Below are positions 22,271 to 33,994 of a stretch of 64,000 bases of DNA, piece by piece. A model generated the notes under the pieces. That model worked only from the letters and a program-made list of their open reading frames with translations. It was not told the origin of the DNA and searched no databases. Every line of letters begins with the position of its first letter. Positions within the stretch are counted from its first letter, which is position 1. Source of the DNA: Datisca glomerata (lineage: Eukaryota > Streptophyta > Magnoliopsida > Cucurbitales > Datiscaceae); contig QANY01007891.1 of NCBI GenBank assembly GCA_003255025.1, positions 310,001-374,000 of the forward strand, read 5' to 3'. The translations under genes were made by a program, and so were the position numbers.

Positions 22271-25200
22271 GTCTTTAGTTTGGGAGATGTGATCTCTACT
22301 GGTCCAATTGTCAAGTTTGTTAATATTTAAGAATTTTATACATAAAATAATTATATTTTAATTTATAATTATATTATATATATATGTATTTTAAAATATA
22401 TTCGTACCCATATAAAAATATTTTAACATATATTTTTTAAGAATGTTTTTACATACTAAAATATATTTTAAACAAGAATATTTATTAAATATATTTAATT
22501 TAAAATAATATTTTTAATATGTTAAAGTACTTCTAAATTAAACTAAGCGCTCGTAAATTCACTCAAAATTAATAATTTGTCTTGATATATATTGTCAAAA
22601 AAGCTTATATAATGAAAATCCGTTTATCTAAGTAGATTGTGGATTTTATGGATCTAATCTAGATAGGGGAGGATCAAAGGCTGAGAAATTGGCTTCGTTA
22701 TCTGAATGGTAAAAATACAAGCAACGTGTCGGAGTATCAAAGCTTTTTTTGCTTATTCGTCTTCTAGTACCCTACTTTTCCTCAACACGTCCTCCAGTTG
22801 TTATCTGTTATTGCCTACTAATTACTTTGACCATCCAAGTTTTAAATTTTCTTTACCTTATTGAATTGTTAGTTTCGAAGTTTTTTTTTCCCTTTCGTTT
22901 TCTCAATCAATAGTTTGGAAGCTTTGATTTGGAAGGAATTGATCAGGAAGAATTGCACCATGCTATTGTATATATGTTTCATACGACAATATGAGTTTGC
23001 ACTTTGAACAGTAATTCAGTCCTTATATGCAATCGTAAATTTTTTTGCATTTCCATATAAATTGTAACATTGGACAATAAAATTGTTCTTTCATCTATTA
23101 ATTTCCCAATTAGATTTCAATCTCTACTAATTTAGAACAAACAATTTTTATGAGTGTCATTGTTTATGACATAAATGACTTGTATGAATGGTTCACGGTT
23201 AGGAATTAAAAAGAATTGAGATTATTTTGACACATTTGAGCTACTCAAATCTAATCAGGAATATAGCTAGGTTGAGTTACTTTGCTGTGACACTCGTCTA
23301 CAACATGAAGCACTAGTGAAAGAAATATTTGTTATAATTTCGACTAGAATCCAAAATTCATGAAATTTAACCTAACATACTCTAACGTTGCTACCTCTCG
23401 TAGTTGAAATTAAATTCATCAAGTTTAACAATCAGTGTAATAAAACTTAAAAAGTAGCTTAATTTTGAATCACACTCAACATATATATCTATCACAAACA
23501 TCAACACAACATAATTCATCACATAGGTACCAAAAACACACATGAAATAAAAGCGACAGACAGATTCAAATCTGGTTAAAAAGGTTTTGCCTGTGTTGTT
23601 CCATCCTAAAAAACTAAATCATAAAAGAATTAGCATAAAATAAATGGAGGGTGTCATGTAAATATGACATTGCTAACACTCCCAAAGAAAAGACGATAAA
23701 AAAAAAGAGCATGCGTTTTGAAGAACCAATAAGCAAAGCGGATTCACTTTAAACTCCGATGGATAATTGTGCTCTAGTCTCAAGTTTTTAAAAATAGACA
23801 TTTTTCATGCCGCTATTGAAATAGATTTGATGGATATATTTTCTGCTACTTCACCTATTTCATATATAAAGTGTTATGTTTGGTTTTACAACAACTATTT
23901 AATGTTCGAGAGATCATTTCCCTAAACCTATTCATACTTCTAAAGGTCTTAGTATAACTGATTTATCTGAAAATATACGTACTCTTATTTTTCATATCAC
24001 TGCTCTTTGTCCCATTTCGATTTTGTCTAAATGTGAGCCAAGCAGGTTCAAGTGCCTGGAGGGTGCATCTACCGAAGCAGGTATGATTACCTTAATATGA
24101 TATTCCTTTCATTCTTCCTCTATGGTGCTTATGAAATCTGGTTCTTTTGGGATTATAGTTGATGGTTGTTTCTCAATTCCATCTCTACTACAGAACCGGC
24201 CTCATCCAACTCATCATGAATGAAACAATTAGAAAAGGTACAAGCATTTAATCGATCAAATAGCATATGAAGTTTTTAACTGTATTTAATTAATCAATAA
24301 TATAATCTTTGGTCTCTAACTTTTCATTTTTAAGCACAAACAATCCAAAATTAATTACTCGTTACACTAACTTACAACAACATCGTATCCAAAATTAATT
24401 ACTCGTAACACTAACTTCACCATCTCATGTTCATAGGCATTTGAAGAGAAATAAAGTTGACAAAATTAAAAGATGGTGAAATGATGAAAATCATGAAGAA
24501 ATGACAAAAATTTGATTGTCTTACTCAAGTCTCATAGACAATTGCTTGTCATATGCTTGTTTTCATACACAATTGTAACATAAGTACGTAGTTTTATAAT
24601 TAAAATTGTGTGCGCTTAAAAATGAAAGTTTAGAGAGTAAAATATTTCACAAAAACTCAATTAGGAAAAAAGTGGAATTAGCTCCAAATTAGGTGAGGAG
24701 ATCTGGTGTAATTTGCACTAAATATAGGGATCAGTTTATCAAGGTAGATAGATTAAGGCAGTGAAAAAGAAGCATATTTATCGAATTTCCAACAAAAATG
24801 CCTATGTTTTGTCGTGGCTAAATAGGGAACACACCGCCACCTCGTACATTTCTTTAATAATTTCTCCATTGTATTTTATTTTGTTTTTCCTTTCTGCACA
24901 CTGTAACTAGCTATACTTTTAGTTAACTTAATCAATCCCACATTATTCAAACTATTAATCATCTTCTTGAACTCCCTAAAATAAATATAACACATTGATA
25001 ACCTTTCTTTTTCCATTGACAAGCTTAGTTATGTGTATTATTATACATAAGGAAAGCATTCATATCCGAGCTTAGTTTATAGTATGAGCATGGATTGACT
25101 ACTCGGCCGGTCATGGCTTCATCTACTTGATCAGCATTGCTTTATTATCTTGCTATTGATAAGTTAACTTCGTCTACCGTTAATTAACAATAAGAATAAC

Positions 25201-25843
25201 AACAATAATAATAGTTCAACGTTCTGCTTCTTTGTAATTTGTCAAGAATGTGTGATTTTTTACTAGAAATGAAGGTATATATAGATATAGGGGGACATGT
25301 TAATAATTGACAGTTGGTAACACTTTAGCAATTGGAAGCCCTATATAGCTCGAAATAACATAACTAATATTTCAAAAATCATTTGGACGATGTGAGATTC
25401 TTGACCCCCACTTGAATCCCTACCTAAGAGCTTCTCTCCACGTTATAACTGGTGCCTCACTCGATGGTGCGGGTCCTCAATCCATATGCTGATCATTTTG
25501 GTGAAATCATGGCTATCATTCTACTGGACAGTATAGGTTTTTTCCCTGTAAAATAACTAAGACTTACACACGGAAGGAGTCAGCCTACTTTGATAAACTC
25601 TAATACACTTTATTAATTCAAACATCTGATACGTAGAGAGCCTATAACTTTGCCTCGCTTTGACCCCCACTTCATTAGAGCTCGGAAAAATCTACGGTGG
25701 AGTCCGGGGTCAACTGACCATTAGATCCTCTTGTGGGTCTCAAATGAGGTGATCTAAGGATCAATTGACTGCAATACTGGTATTCACCAGTCTTGTAGAA
25801 GTGTCGGGAGAGCCACATAATTCTAGTTAATCTTTTTGGTAAA
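22271..25843. other. Intergenic region upstream of the SRS gene
   Basis: No gene supported. 22310-22560 is extremely AT-rich. A short direct repeat (CCAAAATTAATTACTCGT block followed by CACTAACTT) occurs at 24347-24376 and 24387-24416. 25380-25840 is clearly less AT-rich and could be an old transposon or exon remnant, but I could not identify it; the copia element at 25844 is inserted at its right end. Confidence 0.5.
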
Positions 25844-26148
25844 TGTTGAAGAAAGAAAAGCTGCAGCCTCAGAAGAAAATCTTCATCATAGGCAAAAGAG
25901 GGAAGCAGAACAGAGGTGTCTAACCATTTCTGGTAAAAAACGATTTCAGGCTTCAAGTAGGCATCCGTTGGAATCATAGGAGATCATAGGCAACCGTTAG
26001 AATCATTTGTATATATACATCCTCCCTCATTGTAAACAAACAGAATTTTTCCTTCAAATAAAAGATCAGAACCAGAAAGGTTCATCATCTCTAAAGCTCA
26101 TCATTTTTTCCATTCGAGATCAGAACCAACAGGTTCATCATTTCCACA
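25844..26148 (+). repeat. 5' LTR of copia element K
   Basis: 305 bases, TG...CA ends. Contains a TATATATA-type promoter stretch near 26010 and a repeated AGATCAGAACCA / GGTTCATCAT pair near the 3' end. Confidence 0.95.
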
Positions 26149-26162
26149 TGGTATCAGAGCAG
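26149..26162 (+). promoter_or_regulatory. Primer-binding site of element K (tRNA-Met)
   Basis: TGGTATCAGAGCAG starts directly after the 5' LTR; the first 12 bases match the complement of plant initiator tRNA-Met. Confidence 0.9.
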
Positions 26163-26183
26163 TGATTGTGAGAACCAACACAT

Positions 26184-27155
26184 ATGGCAGAACCATCAAC
26201 CTCCGGCCAGCTTCACCACCATGACACCAACCCCAGACTAACCTCCATCCTGCTCACTGGCCACAACTATATACCGTGGGCTAGGGCGGCTCGGGTGAGC
26301 CTGAAAGGAAGAGGCAGACTGGGCTTCGTGGACGGCAGTAAGCCAAGACCGGACCGAAACTCAGAAGAATGGGACATCATGGACAGCCAGGTAATGACCT
26401 GGATAACAAATTCAATAGACCCAAAACTCAGTGAAATTTTTTGTTTTTATGAAACAGGACAGGAACTCTGGGAAGAAATCCGGAGCAACTATTGTGAACA
26501 AAACAATTTTGCGCAAGTCTTTGAACTTAAAAGAGAGATCTCCCAAGCAAAATAGAGGGACAAATCAGTACCGGAGCTAACCGGATTTTTAAAATCTAAG
26601 TTCAAAGAACTTGAAACCTTGAGACCGATGACCACTGATCTGAAGGAACTCCAAGAATGGGCTGAGCAAGATAAGGTTTACCACTTCTTGAATGCTCTCG
26701 ACTCAAGCTATGAAGCATTCTGAGCTCAGATCTTGATGTCGACAGAAAAGCCAACTTTTGCCACCGTCTCAGCCATGGTTCAAAGAGAAGAAACCAGGCG
26801 ACGAGTCATGAGTACCAGAGATGACAAGGCGGAAGCACTAGCCATGGCGACCCGCGGCTTCCTCCGAAACCCTAACCCTAAGGAAAGGGGAAGACACCGC
26901 GGACAACCAGGCGAGCAGGTGAGATGCAGCCATTGCCGAAAGGAAGGGCACACCCATGATCGGTGCTGGAACCTGCACCCTCATCTCTGGCAGAACCAGA
27001 GAAAGTTCCAGAACGAGCGAGGGAGCTGCGCGAAAAGTGACGAGCGAGGAGGCTCCGCGAAACCCTTCCCCTTTTATACCGAGGGTTTTAGTGGAGCGGG
27101 TCACGTACCACCGACCCGACCGAATGGAAGAAATAGACCGATCCGGATCCATTAG
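26184..27155 (+). pseudogene. Copia K gag (nucleocapsid) with two in-frame stops
   Basis: ATG at 26184 begins MAEPSTSGQ. The N-terminal part (LTSILLTGHNYIPWARAARV, then LGFVDG) is the copia gag N-terminal domain. The same frame continues past a TAG at 26553-26555 and a TGA near 26721 into a basic segment and a zinc knuckle C-SH-C-RKEG-H-THDR-C around 26926-26967, close to where the next frame (pol) begins. It would package element RNA. The stops prevent full translation. Confidence 0.85.
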
Positions 27156-27831
27156 AGCATACCTGCACCCAGGCAACAACGCACAGATGGCTACACTGCT
27201 CAAACAATTCGGAGAATTTTTGCGCGATACCTCAGGTTCATCCATTTGCAATACTGTCAATTATTTTTCTAAATCTACAAATTTTTGTCATAACTTAGAA
27301 CATTGGATAATAGACTCTGGTGCATCTGACCACATGACTTATGACACAAAAAATCTACACAATCTCACTAAATTAGAAAAACCACAACACGTAACGGTAG
27401 TCAATGGAAATAAAGTTCCAATTTTTGGCACAGGGTCAACCACACTCTTCACTAAAACCATTAACAACGTACTTTATCTACCTAATTTTAACTCCAATCT
27501 CCTATCCGTCAGTAAAATAACCAAAGACCTAAACTGCAATGTTATATTTTTACCTGACAAAGTAATTTTTCAGGATCGAGTCACCGGAAGGAAGATTGGT
27601 GAAGGGAAATTTAGAAACGGTCTGTACTATTTAGAAGATACCGACAAAACATGTCTGGCCTCCTCCAGTACAGTACAAAAGGACAAAATATTTCATTGGA
27701 GATTCGGTCATCCCTCCAACAAAATCCTAAACAAATTACTTGGTTGTAATTCAGACTCTAGCAGTTGCTCAGTCTGCAAACTCTCAAAACAAACCAGGTT
27801 ACCTTTTCCACTATCTAGTAGTACGACAAAA
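26956..27831 (+). pseudogene. Copia K protease and start of integrase (runs into the assembly gap)
   Basis: A different frame from gag, open into the gap. WIIDSGASDHM (about 27305-27340) is the aspartic protease active site of copia elements. LLSVSKITKDL follows, then the GAG-pre-integrase block HWRFGHPS (27697-27720) and a Cys pair CSVC (27768-27780) of the integrase zinc-binding domain. The catalytic core of the integrase lies in the gap. The frame change between gag and protease is a lesion or a programmed shift; I think lesion. Confidence 0.85.
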
Positions 27832-28557
27832 NNNNNNNNNNNNNNNNNNNNNNNNNNNNNNNNNNNNNNNNNNNNNNNNNNNNNNNNNNNNNNNNNNNNN
27901 NNNNNNNNNNNNNNNNNNNNNNNNNNNNNNNNNNNNNNNNNNNNNNNNNNNNNNNNNNNNNNNNNNNNNNNNNNNNNNNNNNNNNNNNNNNNNNNNNNNN
28001 NNNNNNNNNNNNNNNNNNNNNNNNNNNNNNNNNNNNNNNNNNNNNNNNNNNNNNNNNNNNNNNNNNNNNNNNNNNNNNNNNNNNNNNNNNNNNNNNNNNN
28101 NNNNNNNNNNNNNNNNNNNNNNNNNNNNNNNNNNNNNNNNNNNNNNNNNNNNNNNNNNNNNNNNNNNNNNNNNNNNNNNNNNNNNNNNNNNNNNNNNNNN
28201 NNNNNNNNNNNNNNNNNNNNNNNNNNNNNNNNNNNNNNNNNNNNNNNNNNNNNNNNNNNNNNNNNNNNNNNNNNNNNNNNNNNNNNNNNNNNNNNNNNNN
28301 NNNNNNNNNNNNNNNNNNNNNNNNNNNNNNNNNNNNNNNNNNNNNNNNNNNNNNNNNNNNNNNNNNNNNNNNNNNNNNNNNNNNNNNNNNNNNNNNNNNN
28401 NNNNNNNNNNNNNNNNNNNNNNNNNNNNNNNNNNNNNNNNNNNNNNNNNNNNNNNNNNNNNNNNNNNNNNNNNNNNNNNNNNNNNNNNNNNNNNNNNNNN
28501 NNNNNNNNNNNNNNNNNNNNNNNNNNNNNNNNNNNNNNNNNNNNNNNNNNNNNNNNN
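27832..28557. other. Assembly gap (726 Ns)
   Basis: Run of N covering the catalytic core of the integrase of element K. Apparent open frames through it are artefacts of the Ns. Confidence 1.
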
Positions 28558-30139
28558 TATCTTATGATAAAATCTCTAACATCCACAGGGCATACTTGGG
28601 AAAAATTGATGAAACAGATGAGCCAAAGACCTATCAAGAGGCCCAACTCGACCCTAAATGGAGAAAGGCGATGAATGAAGAACTCCTAGCCTTGGAAAAA
28701 AATGAAACTTGGGACATAATCCCACTACCCAACGGGAAGAAACCCGTAGGATGTAAATGGGTCTACAAGACCAAATACAACAGCAACAGCACTATCGAGA
28801 GATATAAAGCCCCACTAGTTGCCAAAGGCTTTACTCAGACATATGGAGTGGATTACCAGGAGACGTTCGCTCCAGTAGCAAAAATGAACACAATCCGAGT
28901 GCTACTATCCGTTGCCACCAACCTCAGCTGGGAACTATATCAAATGGATGTAAAAAACGCATTTCTCCAAGGAAATCTAGAAGAAGAAGTATATATGTTC
29001 CTACCTCCAGGACACGAGAAAGCAACGCACCCATCTCTGGTATGTAGATTAAAGAAGGCTATCTACGGCCTGAAACAGTCACCAAGGGTATGGTATGGAA
29101 AGATTAACTTCGTCAAAAGTATGGCTAACTCATCTATGTTTGTCAAACACACGAACAACTCCACCACCATCGTTTTAGTCTACGTAGATGACATTATCAT
29201 CACCGGAAATAACCACGATGAAATACGGAGTGTTCAAGAATTTCTAAAAGGAGAGTTTGATATTAAAGATCTAGGAAAACTGAAGTACTTCCGAGGGATA
29301 GAAATAGCTCACTCGAAGAAGGGATTGTTTCTATCTCAAAGAAAATATATCTTAGACCTGTTAAAAGAAACAGGCATGATAGGGGCAAAACTTGCTAGCA
29401 CACCAATGGAAACCAACACGAAAATATGACTGAATGATAGCAAACCAATAACTGATATAGGCCAATATCAGAGACTAGTAGGAAAACTAATTTATCTAAT
29501 GGTCACAAGACCATATATCACTTTTGCAGTTACCGTTATCAGTCAATTCATGCACGCACCCTGCGCAAATCATCAGGCAGCCGCAGAAAGGATATTCATA
29601 TACCTTAAAGGAATACCCGGCCAAGGGATATGGATGAAGAAAACTGGGGTAAACTCCGTTGTTGGATACACTGACGCTGACTGGGCAGGTAGTTACGATA
29701 GAAAATCTACAACTGGCTTTTGTTTCTTTGTAGGTGGGAACCTAGTGACTTGGAAGAGCAAGAAACAAACTGTTGTAGCAAGGTCAAGTGCGAAGGCAGA
29801 ATACAGAGCCATGGGCTCCACTGCTAGCGAACTCACATGGATTAGACATCTCCTTCAAGACATGAAGGTTGAGATAAGAAAACCGATAGAGATGCACTGT
29901 GACAACCAAGCAGCACGTCATATTGCAATGAACCCCGTTTTTCACGAGAGAACCAAACATATTGAAGTGGACTGTCATTTCATAAGAGAGAAAGTACAGT
30001 CTGGAGAAATCACCATTCCCTTTGTACGTAGTGAAGACCAGCTAGCCGACATCTTCACCAAAGCCCTTGACAAAAATAACCTCCAAAGAATACTTGACAA
30101 GTTAGGTTCGATCAACCTATACGAACCCAACTTGAGGGG
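28558..30139 (+). pseudogene. Copia K reverse transcriptase and RNase H
   Basis: One frame from the gap to 30139, interrupted only by a TGA at 29427-29429. Reverse transcriptase: WDIIPLPNGKKPVGCKWVYK, the motif-A block QMDVKNAFLQG (28943-28975), AIYGLKQSPRVWY, and the catalytic LVYVDDII box at 29177-29200. RNase H: YTDADWAGSYDRKSTTG (29668-29718), ARSSAKAEYRAM and HCDNQAARHIA. Between GLKQSPRVWY and YVDD the spacing is a little shorter than usual, suggesting a small in-frame deletion. It ends shortly before the 3' LTR. Confidence 0.9.
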
Positions 30140-30467
30140 GAGTGTTGAAGAAAGAAAAGCTGCAGCCTCAAAAGAAAATCTTCATCATAGGCAAAAGAGG
30201 GAAGCAGAACAGAGACTTTCACCAAACACAGTAGGTGTCTAACCATTTCTGATAAAAAATGATTTCAGGCTTCAAGTAGGCATCCGTTGGAATCATAGGA
30301 GATCATAGGCAACCATTAGAATCATTTGTATATATACATCCTCCCTTACTGTAAACAAACAGAATTTTTCCTTCAAATAAAAGATCAGAACCAGAAAGGT
30401 TCATCATCTCTAAAGCTCATCATTTTTTTCATTCGAGATCAGAACCAACAGGTTCATCATTTCTACA
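30131..30467 (+). repeat. Polypurine tract and 3' LTR of copia element K
   Basis: The purine tract TTGAGGGGGAG (30132-30142) is followed by the 325-base LTR 30143-30467. Compared with the 5' LTR it has about 20 extra bases near 30212-30232, after CAGAACAGAG. Confidence 0.95.
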
Positions 30468-31117
30468 GTAAATCATGGGTACCCGGGAGTTTGTGCACCC
30501 GACTATCCCAGGAGACTAATGTTAGGATTGTGTTCTAAAAGTAAGATAATTCTATAATTAACTTTGCACTGTTGATGAAAAATGAATTTTCTTATATTAA
30601 AGATCCACACGCATAATAATACTTAATATATAGGTACTATAGAATTTAGTTCATAGGAATGATGTATTTGACCAACAATTCTTTATAACTTGCAAACTTC
30701 ACTACAAGAAAGCAACCAACATTTTGACAAGGAGCACCAATCAGAAAATATTCAAACATCATCCAACAGGCTTAGATACAAGGTGATAAGCCCCCTACCA
30801 CACACACACCCACATTGAAACTAACACTATTATCTTTAGACAAAGAGTACAATAAGAAAATATTCAAAAATCATCTAGCACGTTTGGTTACAAAGCGATA
30901 CCCTCCCAGACACACACACACAATGAAACTAACACTATTATTAAGACAAAGATAATCAATAGAAAATATTCAAAAATAATTTAGCACGTTCAATACAAGG
31001 TGATAAGCCTCCCTCCCCTCCCCCGAACACCCCCCAACACCCCCACACACATTGAAACTAACACTATTATCAAGACAATGAGCATCAATCAGATTATATT
31101 TTAGAGGGGTTACTCAC
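30468..31117. other. Flank of element K and minisatellite-bearing stretch
   Basis: Begins with the second GTAAA target copy. No gene recognised in 30473-30737. From 30738 it is occupied by a tandem repeat (listed separately) that lies just 3' of the last recognised exon of the transposase-like gene on the - strand, i.e. in what looks like its next intron. Confidence 0.5.
30738..31090. repeat. Minisatellite, about 120-base unit x 3
   Basis: Three imperfect units share the order: CAATCAGAAAATATTCAAA-type start, a TTAG(C/A)ACG-type middle, a GGTGATAAG-type block, a C/A-rich tract of variable length with CACACACAC, then ATTGAAACTAACACTATTAT. Units differ mainly in the C-rich tract. Confidence 0.85.
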
Positions 31118-32015
31118 ATATCTTTCTTGATTTGTATCATCCTGCCAACCTTTTTTAGCACTGAAATGTGTGTCATAAAACATTTCAATTCGAGTATGAG
31201 CTACCCCAGTTGAAGCTTCCGATCCAAAATGCAACAAAAGTTGAGTTGTTAATTATTATATACTAAACATTATTAAGAGTACTAAAATAATATTTTGATT
31301 CACCTGATGAAATCGATGATAAAGAAAAGATACATTCCCTCCATTATGATTGTATCGAAGGTTTTGACGGTTTTGAGAATTGGTTTTTGAACGTGCCTAT
31401 AATAAATAATTTTTATGATTCAAATAATTAGTCAAATAATCAAAATGTAATAAATAAGCTTTGATAATAGGAATTATTCCAAATTTCTCCTTCTTCCAAA
31501 CTGTGCATAGCCAATCATAATCATCATGTGATACACCCTTATAAAGATGATGTCGTGCTACTGTTGGATCTTTAAATTTTTTATAATGTCTATGCAATGT
31601 GTACTTGTATCCCTTGTATGTGTTCGCCGCTTCAAATTTAATTCAATCGATCATAGCAGTATTGGTCGATTCAAAAGTAAAATAGACCTACAATAATTTT
31701 TTTACTGCTAGTCACACAATAAAGAAAATATAACAATAAATAGATGTATCATTATTACCTGCAGCCTATCAATTATAACTGCCAGAAACTCTTTAGGCAC
31801 ATTAGACCAACCCTCATATTGAAGTGGTATGAATTGTCATTCGAGGGCACCGATCTCAAGGTTGAACGGGACGATCCACTTTCCAACAGGTCTAACAACA
31901 CCGGGAGGAGGAGTATTGATTGGTAATTTTATAAACTGGTTCACTAACCTCCCCGACTCAATCCCTCTTGTTGGCCCGCGAACCCTTCTCACACTCCCTA
32001 AAGAAGATGAAGCCC
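31118..32015 (-). pseudogene. Transposase_24 (Ptta/En/Spm)-like gene remnant with introns
   Basis: The - strand shows exon-like blocks with good splice sites: 32015-31759 (acceptor TTGTAG, donor CAG|GTAATA), 31687 to about 31481 (acceptor ATTGTAG), 31396-31304 (acceptor TTATAG, donor CAG|GTGAAT) and one ending at 31118 (donor TAT|GTGAGT). Together they read like the plant transposase family Transposase_24: RRVRGPTRG, PVGKW, QFIPLQYEGWSNVP, TLHRHYKKFKDP, WLCTVWKKEKF, NRQNLRYNHNGG, then IEMFYDTHFSAKKGW. TGA stops at 31837 and shortly after 31687 and a lost donor after KKEKF show it is dead. The first and last exons were not found. The family derives from CACTA-type DNA transposons; whether a whole transposon surrounded it cannot be told. 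Confidence 0.7.
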
Positions 32016-32567
32016 CTACAACAAAACAAAAAATAAAAACTTTTATTTTCCGTACTCTAATGATCAAGTTGGGCACTTTACTAAGAATGGCTATTGAACA
32101 TTAAGTCAATCATGTAGTCACTTACTTTAGTCACTAGGTCAGGTTTAGTACCTGGTTAATGCTCTAGTGGATTTGGAATGCATTGAAAGAACCAATGAGT
32201 TTGATCTCCTGTAAAAGTATTATCTTAAGAAAATCATAACGTGTTGCTATTAAATTAAAAGTGCTCTTAATTTTGAGAGAGTCATGAAGTCATATTTAAT
32301 GAGTCAACTATTTTTATCTACTATGCTTAAGATTTCATGAGTTAATATTAATAGTTTGGATGTCTGAGTTATTGGATATTTATGATGCATAGATTCTCAA
32401 TAATATAGTTCATAGATATTTTTAAGTAAGTGATAAAGTGTCTCTTGATAGAACTCATTTATGTGATCATAGCAATCAATCTAATTATTTAATATCTCTA
32501 ATGTTTTAATTAGAGATTTGATAAATATATTAAGCCATAAAATATCGAAATTCTCTTAGTTGATCAG
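32016..32567. other. AT-rich spacer
   Basis: Nothing recognised. May contain upstream exons or introns of the transposase-like gene. Its last five bases, ATCAG, form one target-site copy of the neighbouring solo LTR. Confidence 0.4.
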
Positions 32568-33994
32568 TGTTACAATTTTTTTAGAGTGCAAATGTACACT
32601 ATCATCGTCAAGTAATAAAATTTATATGAAAATAGAGTATCGTTCACAAGATTGATTGATGTTAAATGGTTGAAATTAACTATACCTATAATTGAGAATT
32701 ACAAAAAGTTGAGATTTTTTAATGAAAAATTAAACTAAAAAGATTAATACTTGATAAGGAGAAATAATTCAAATTTGAATAGTTAAAATCTCTAGGGTTT
32801 TCGATTTCACCAAACCAAACATGCTCTAAATTCTAAATCACAATCAATCAATGTTTATCGAATTATTGACAGCGAATTTCTCTAATGTAATTATCAATCT
32901 TTCTCAAACATTGATAACAATGAATAAAAATTACTAATCCCACATCTCTGTCAAGATTAAATAAATTAAAACTCATTAAGCATAAAAAATTATAATTGCT
33001 ACACTATCATAGTTATCTCTAACTTCTGAAATTCTGAGGTGTTATAAACAAAGAGAAAATTTAATCATCACTTCTCAGTCTCAGAATTAAATCCAAAAGT
33101 ATGCAATAGTTAAATTGAACATGAATTGAGTCGAGGTCGAAGCCTGTGTTTATCCATGTACGTTTTCTTTCAAATATCTCGATTAAATCAAACCCTGAAT
33201 TGAGTTGAGGTCGAAACCTGTGTCTATCCAGGTTCATTTTTTCTAAATATATCGATTAAATCAAACCCGAATTGAGTCGAGGTCGAAGTCTATGTCTATC
33301 CAGGTCCATTTTTTTTCTAATATCACGATCATAAGCATTAAGAACGGATTATAACACTCAATAATACTGAATAAACATAAATTGAATTGAAAATCAAAAT
33401 ATATGAATAATCATGGTTTGACTACGTCGTAGTCCTAGATAAAAAAATTAGAACATACTAGAATAAGAAAAAATTCTAATAATATTCATGAACATATAGG
33501 AAAAGAGAAGAAAAACTAGATTTGAGGACGGAATTGAAGTTGAGATCCGTTTCCCGGTTGGATTCGTCTACGTTTTCTCTCCAAAAAGCTCTCTTTTCTG
33601 CCTCCCACATCCAAAAAGTCATCCCAAAAAATCCTAAAATATTTTATTTATATACTAGGGTTTGATAAGGATAAGATTAAAGAAAAAAAATTACAAAAAA
33701 AATCTAGAATCATGCCAACATGGTGACAGTGGAAGCCAACGTCACGACGATGGCCAATTTGCATGCGTGCCTGTGTCGCGACGTTGGCTTGCTGGCTCTC
33801 TGCCCACTTCCATCCTTTTCACATTTTATCCGCATTGTTGCCTTCTAACTCTTTCAAAAATTAACTTAAATGCATTTGAATATCATACCTACAAAATAAA
33901 AATAAAACAAACATAAATCAAGCAATAAAACTCAAAGAATCAAAAAAAGTAAAGTTAAAATTATCTAAAATATGAATGTAAAACACACTCAGCA
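32568..33994 (-). repeat. Solo LTR of an Athila-type Ty3/gypsy element
   Basis: On the - strand the sequence runs from TGCTGAGTGTG (33994) to GTAACA (32568) and aligns over its length with the LTR at 51815-53101, including the GC-rich stretch with repeated CGTCGCGAC-type blocks (33720-33800) and the region before the LTR end. Flanks ATCAG (32563-32567) and ATTAG (33995-33999) are probable 5-bp target copies with one difference. No internal region is attached, so it is a solo LTR, usually formed by recombination between two LTRs. It is longer than its relative (about 1427 vs 1287 bases) because of an internal tandem repeat. Confidence 0.85.
33118..33335. repeat. Tandem repeat inside the solo LTR, about 72-base unit x 3
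   Basis: Each unit begins GAATTGAGT(C/T)GAGGTCGAA, contains CTATCCA(G/T)GT and ends ATCGATTAAATCAAACCC-like. The related LTR at 51815 lacks the expansion (near 52550). Confidence 0.85.

Larger units (their letters stand above)
25844..30467 (+). mobile_element. Ty1/copia retrotransposon K with 5-bp target duplication
   Basis: Near-complete element: 5' LTR 25844-26148, primer site, gag, protease, integrase (mostly in an assembly gap), reverse transcriptase, RNase H, polypurine tract and 3' LTR 30143-30467. Both LTRs start TGTTG and end ACA, and the element is flanked by perfect direct repeats GTAAA (25839-25843 and 30468-30472). The LTRs differ by about eight substitutions counted by eye, plus a 20-base insertion in the 3' copy, which suggests a fairly recent insertion. 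Stops and a frameshift in gag-pol make it non-autonomous. Confidence 0.95.

Noticed and set aside
27708..28674. Long open frames on both strands through 27832-28557
   Set aside because: They are translations of an N run and carry no information.
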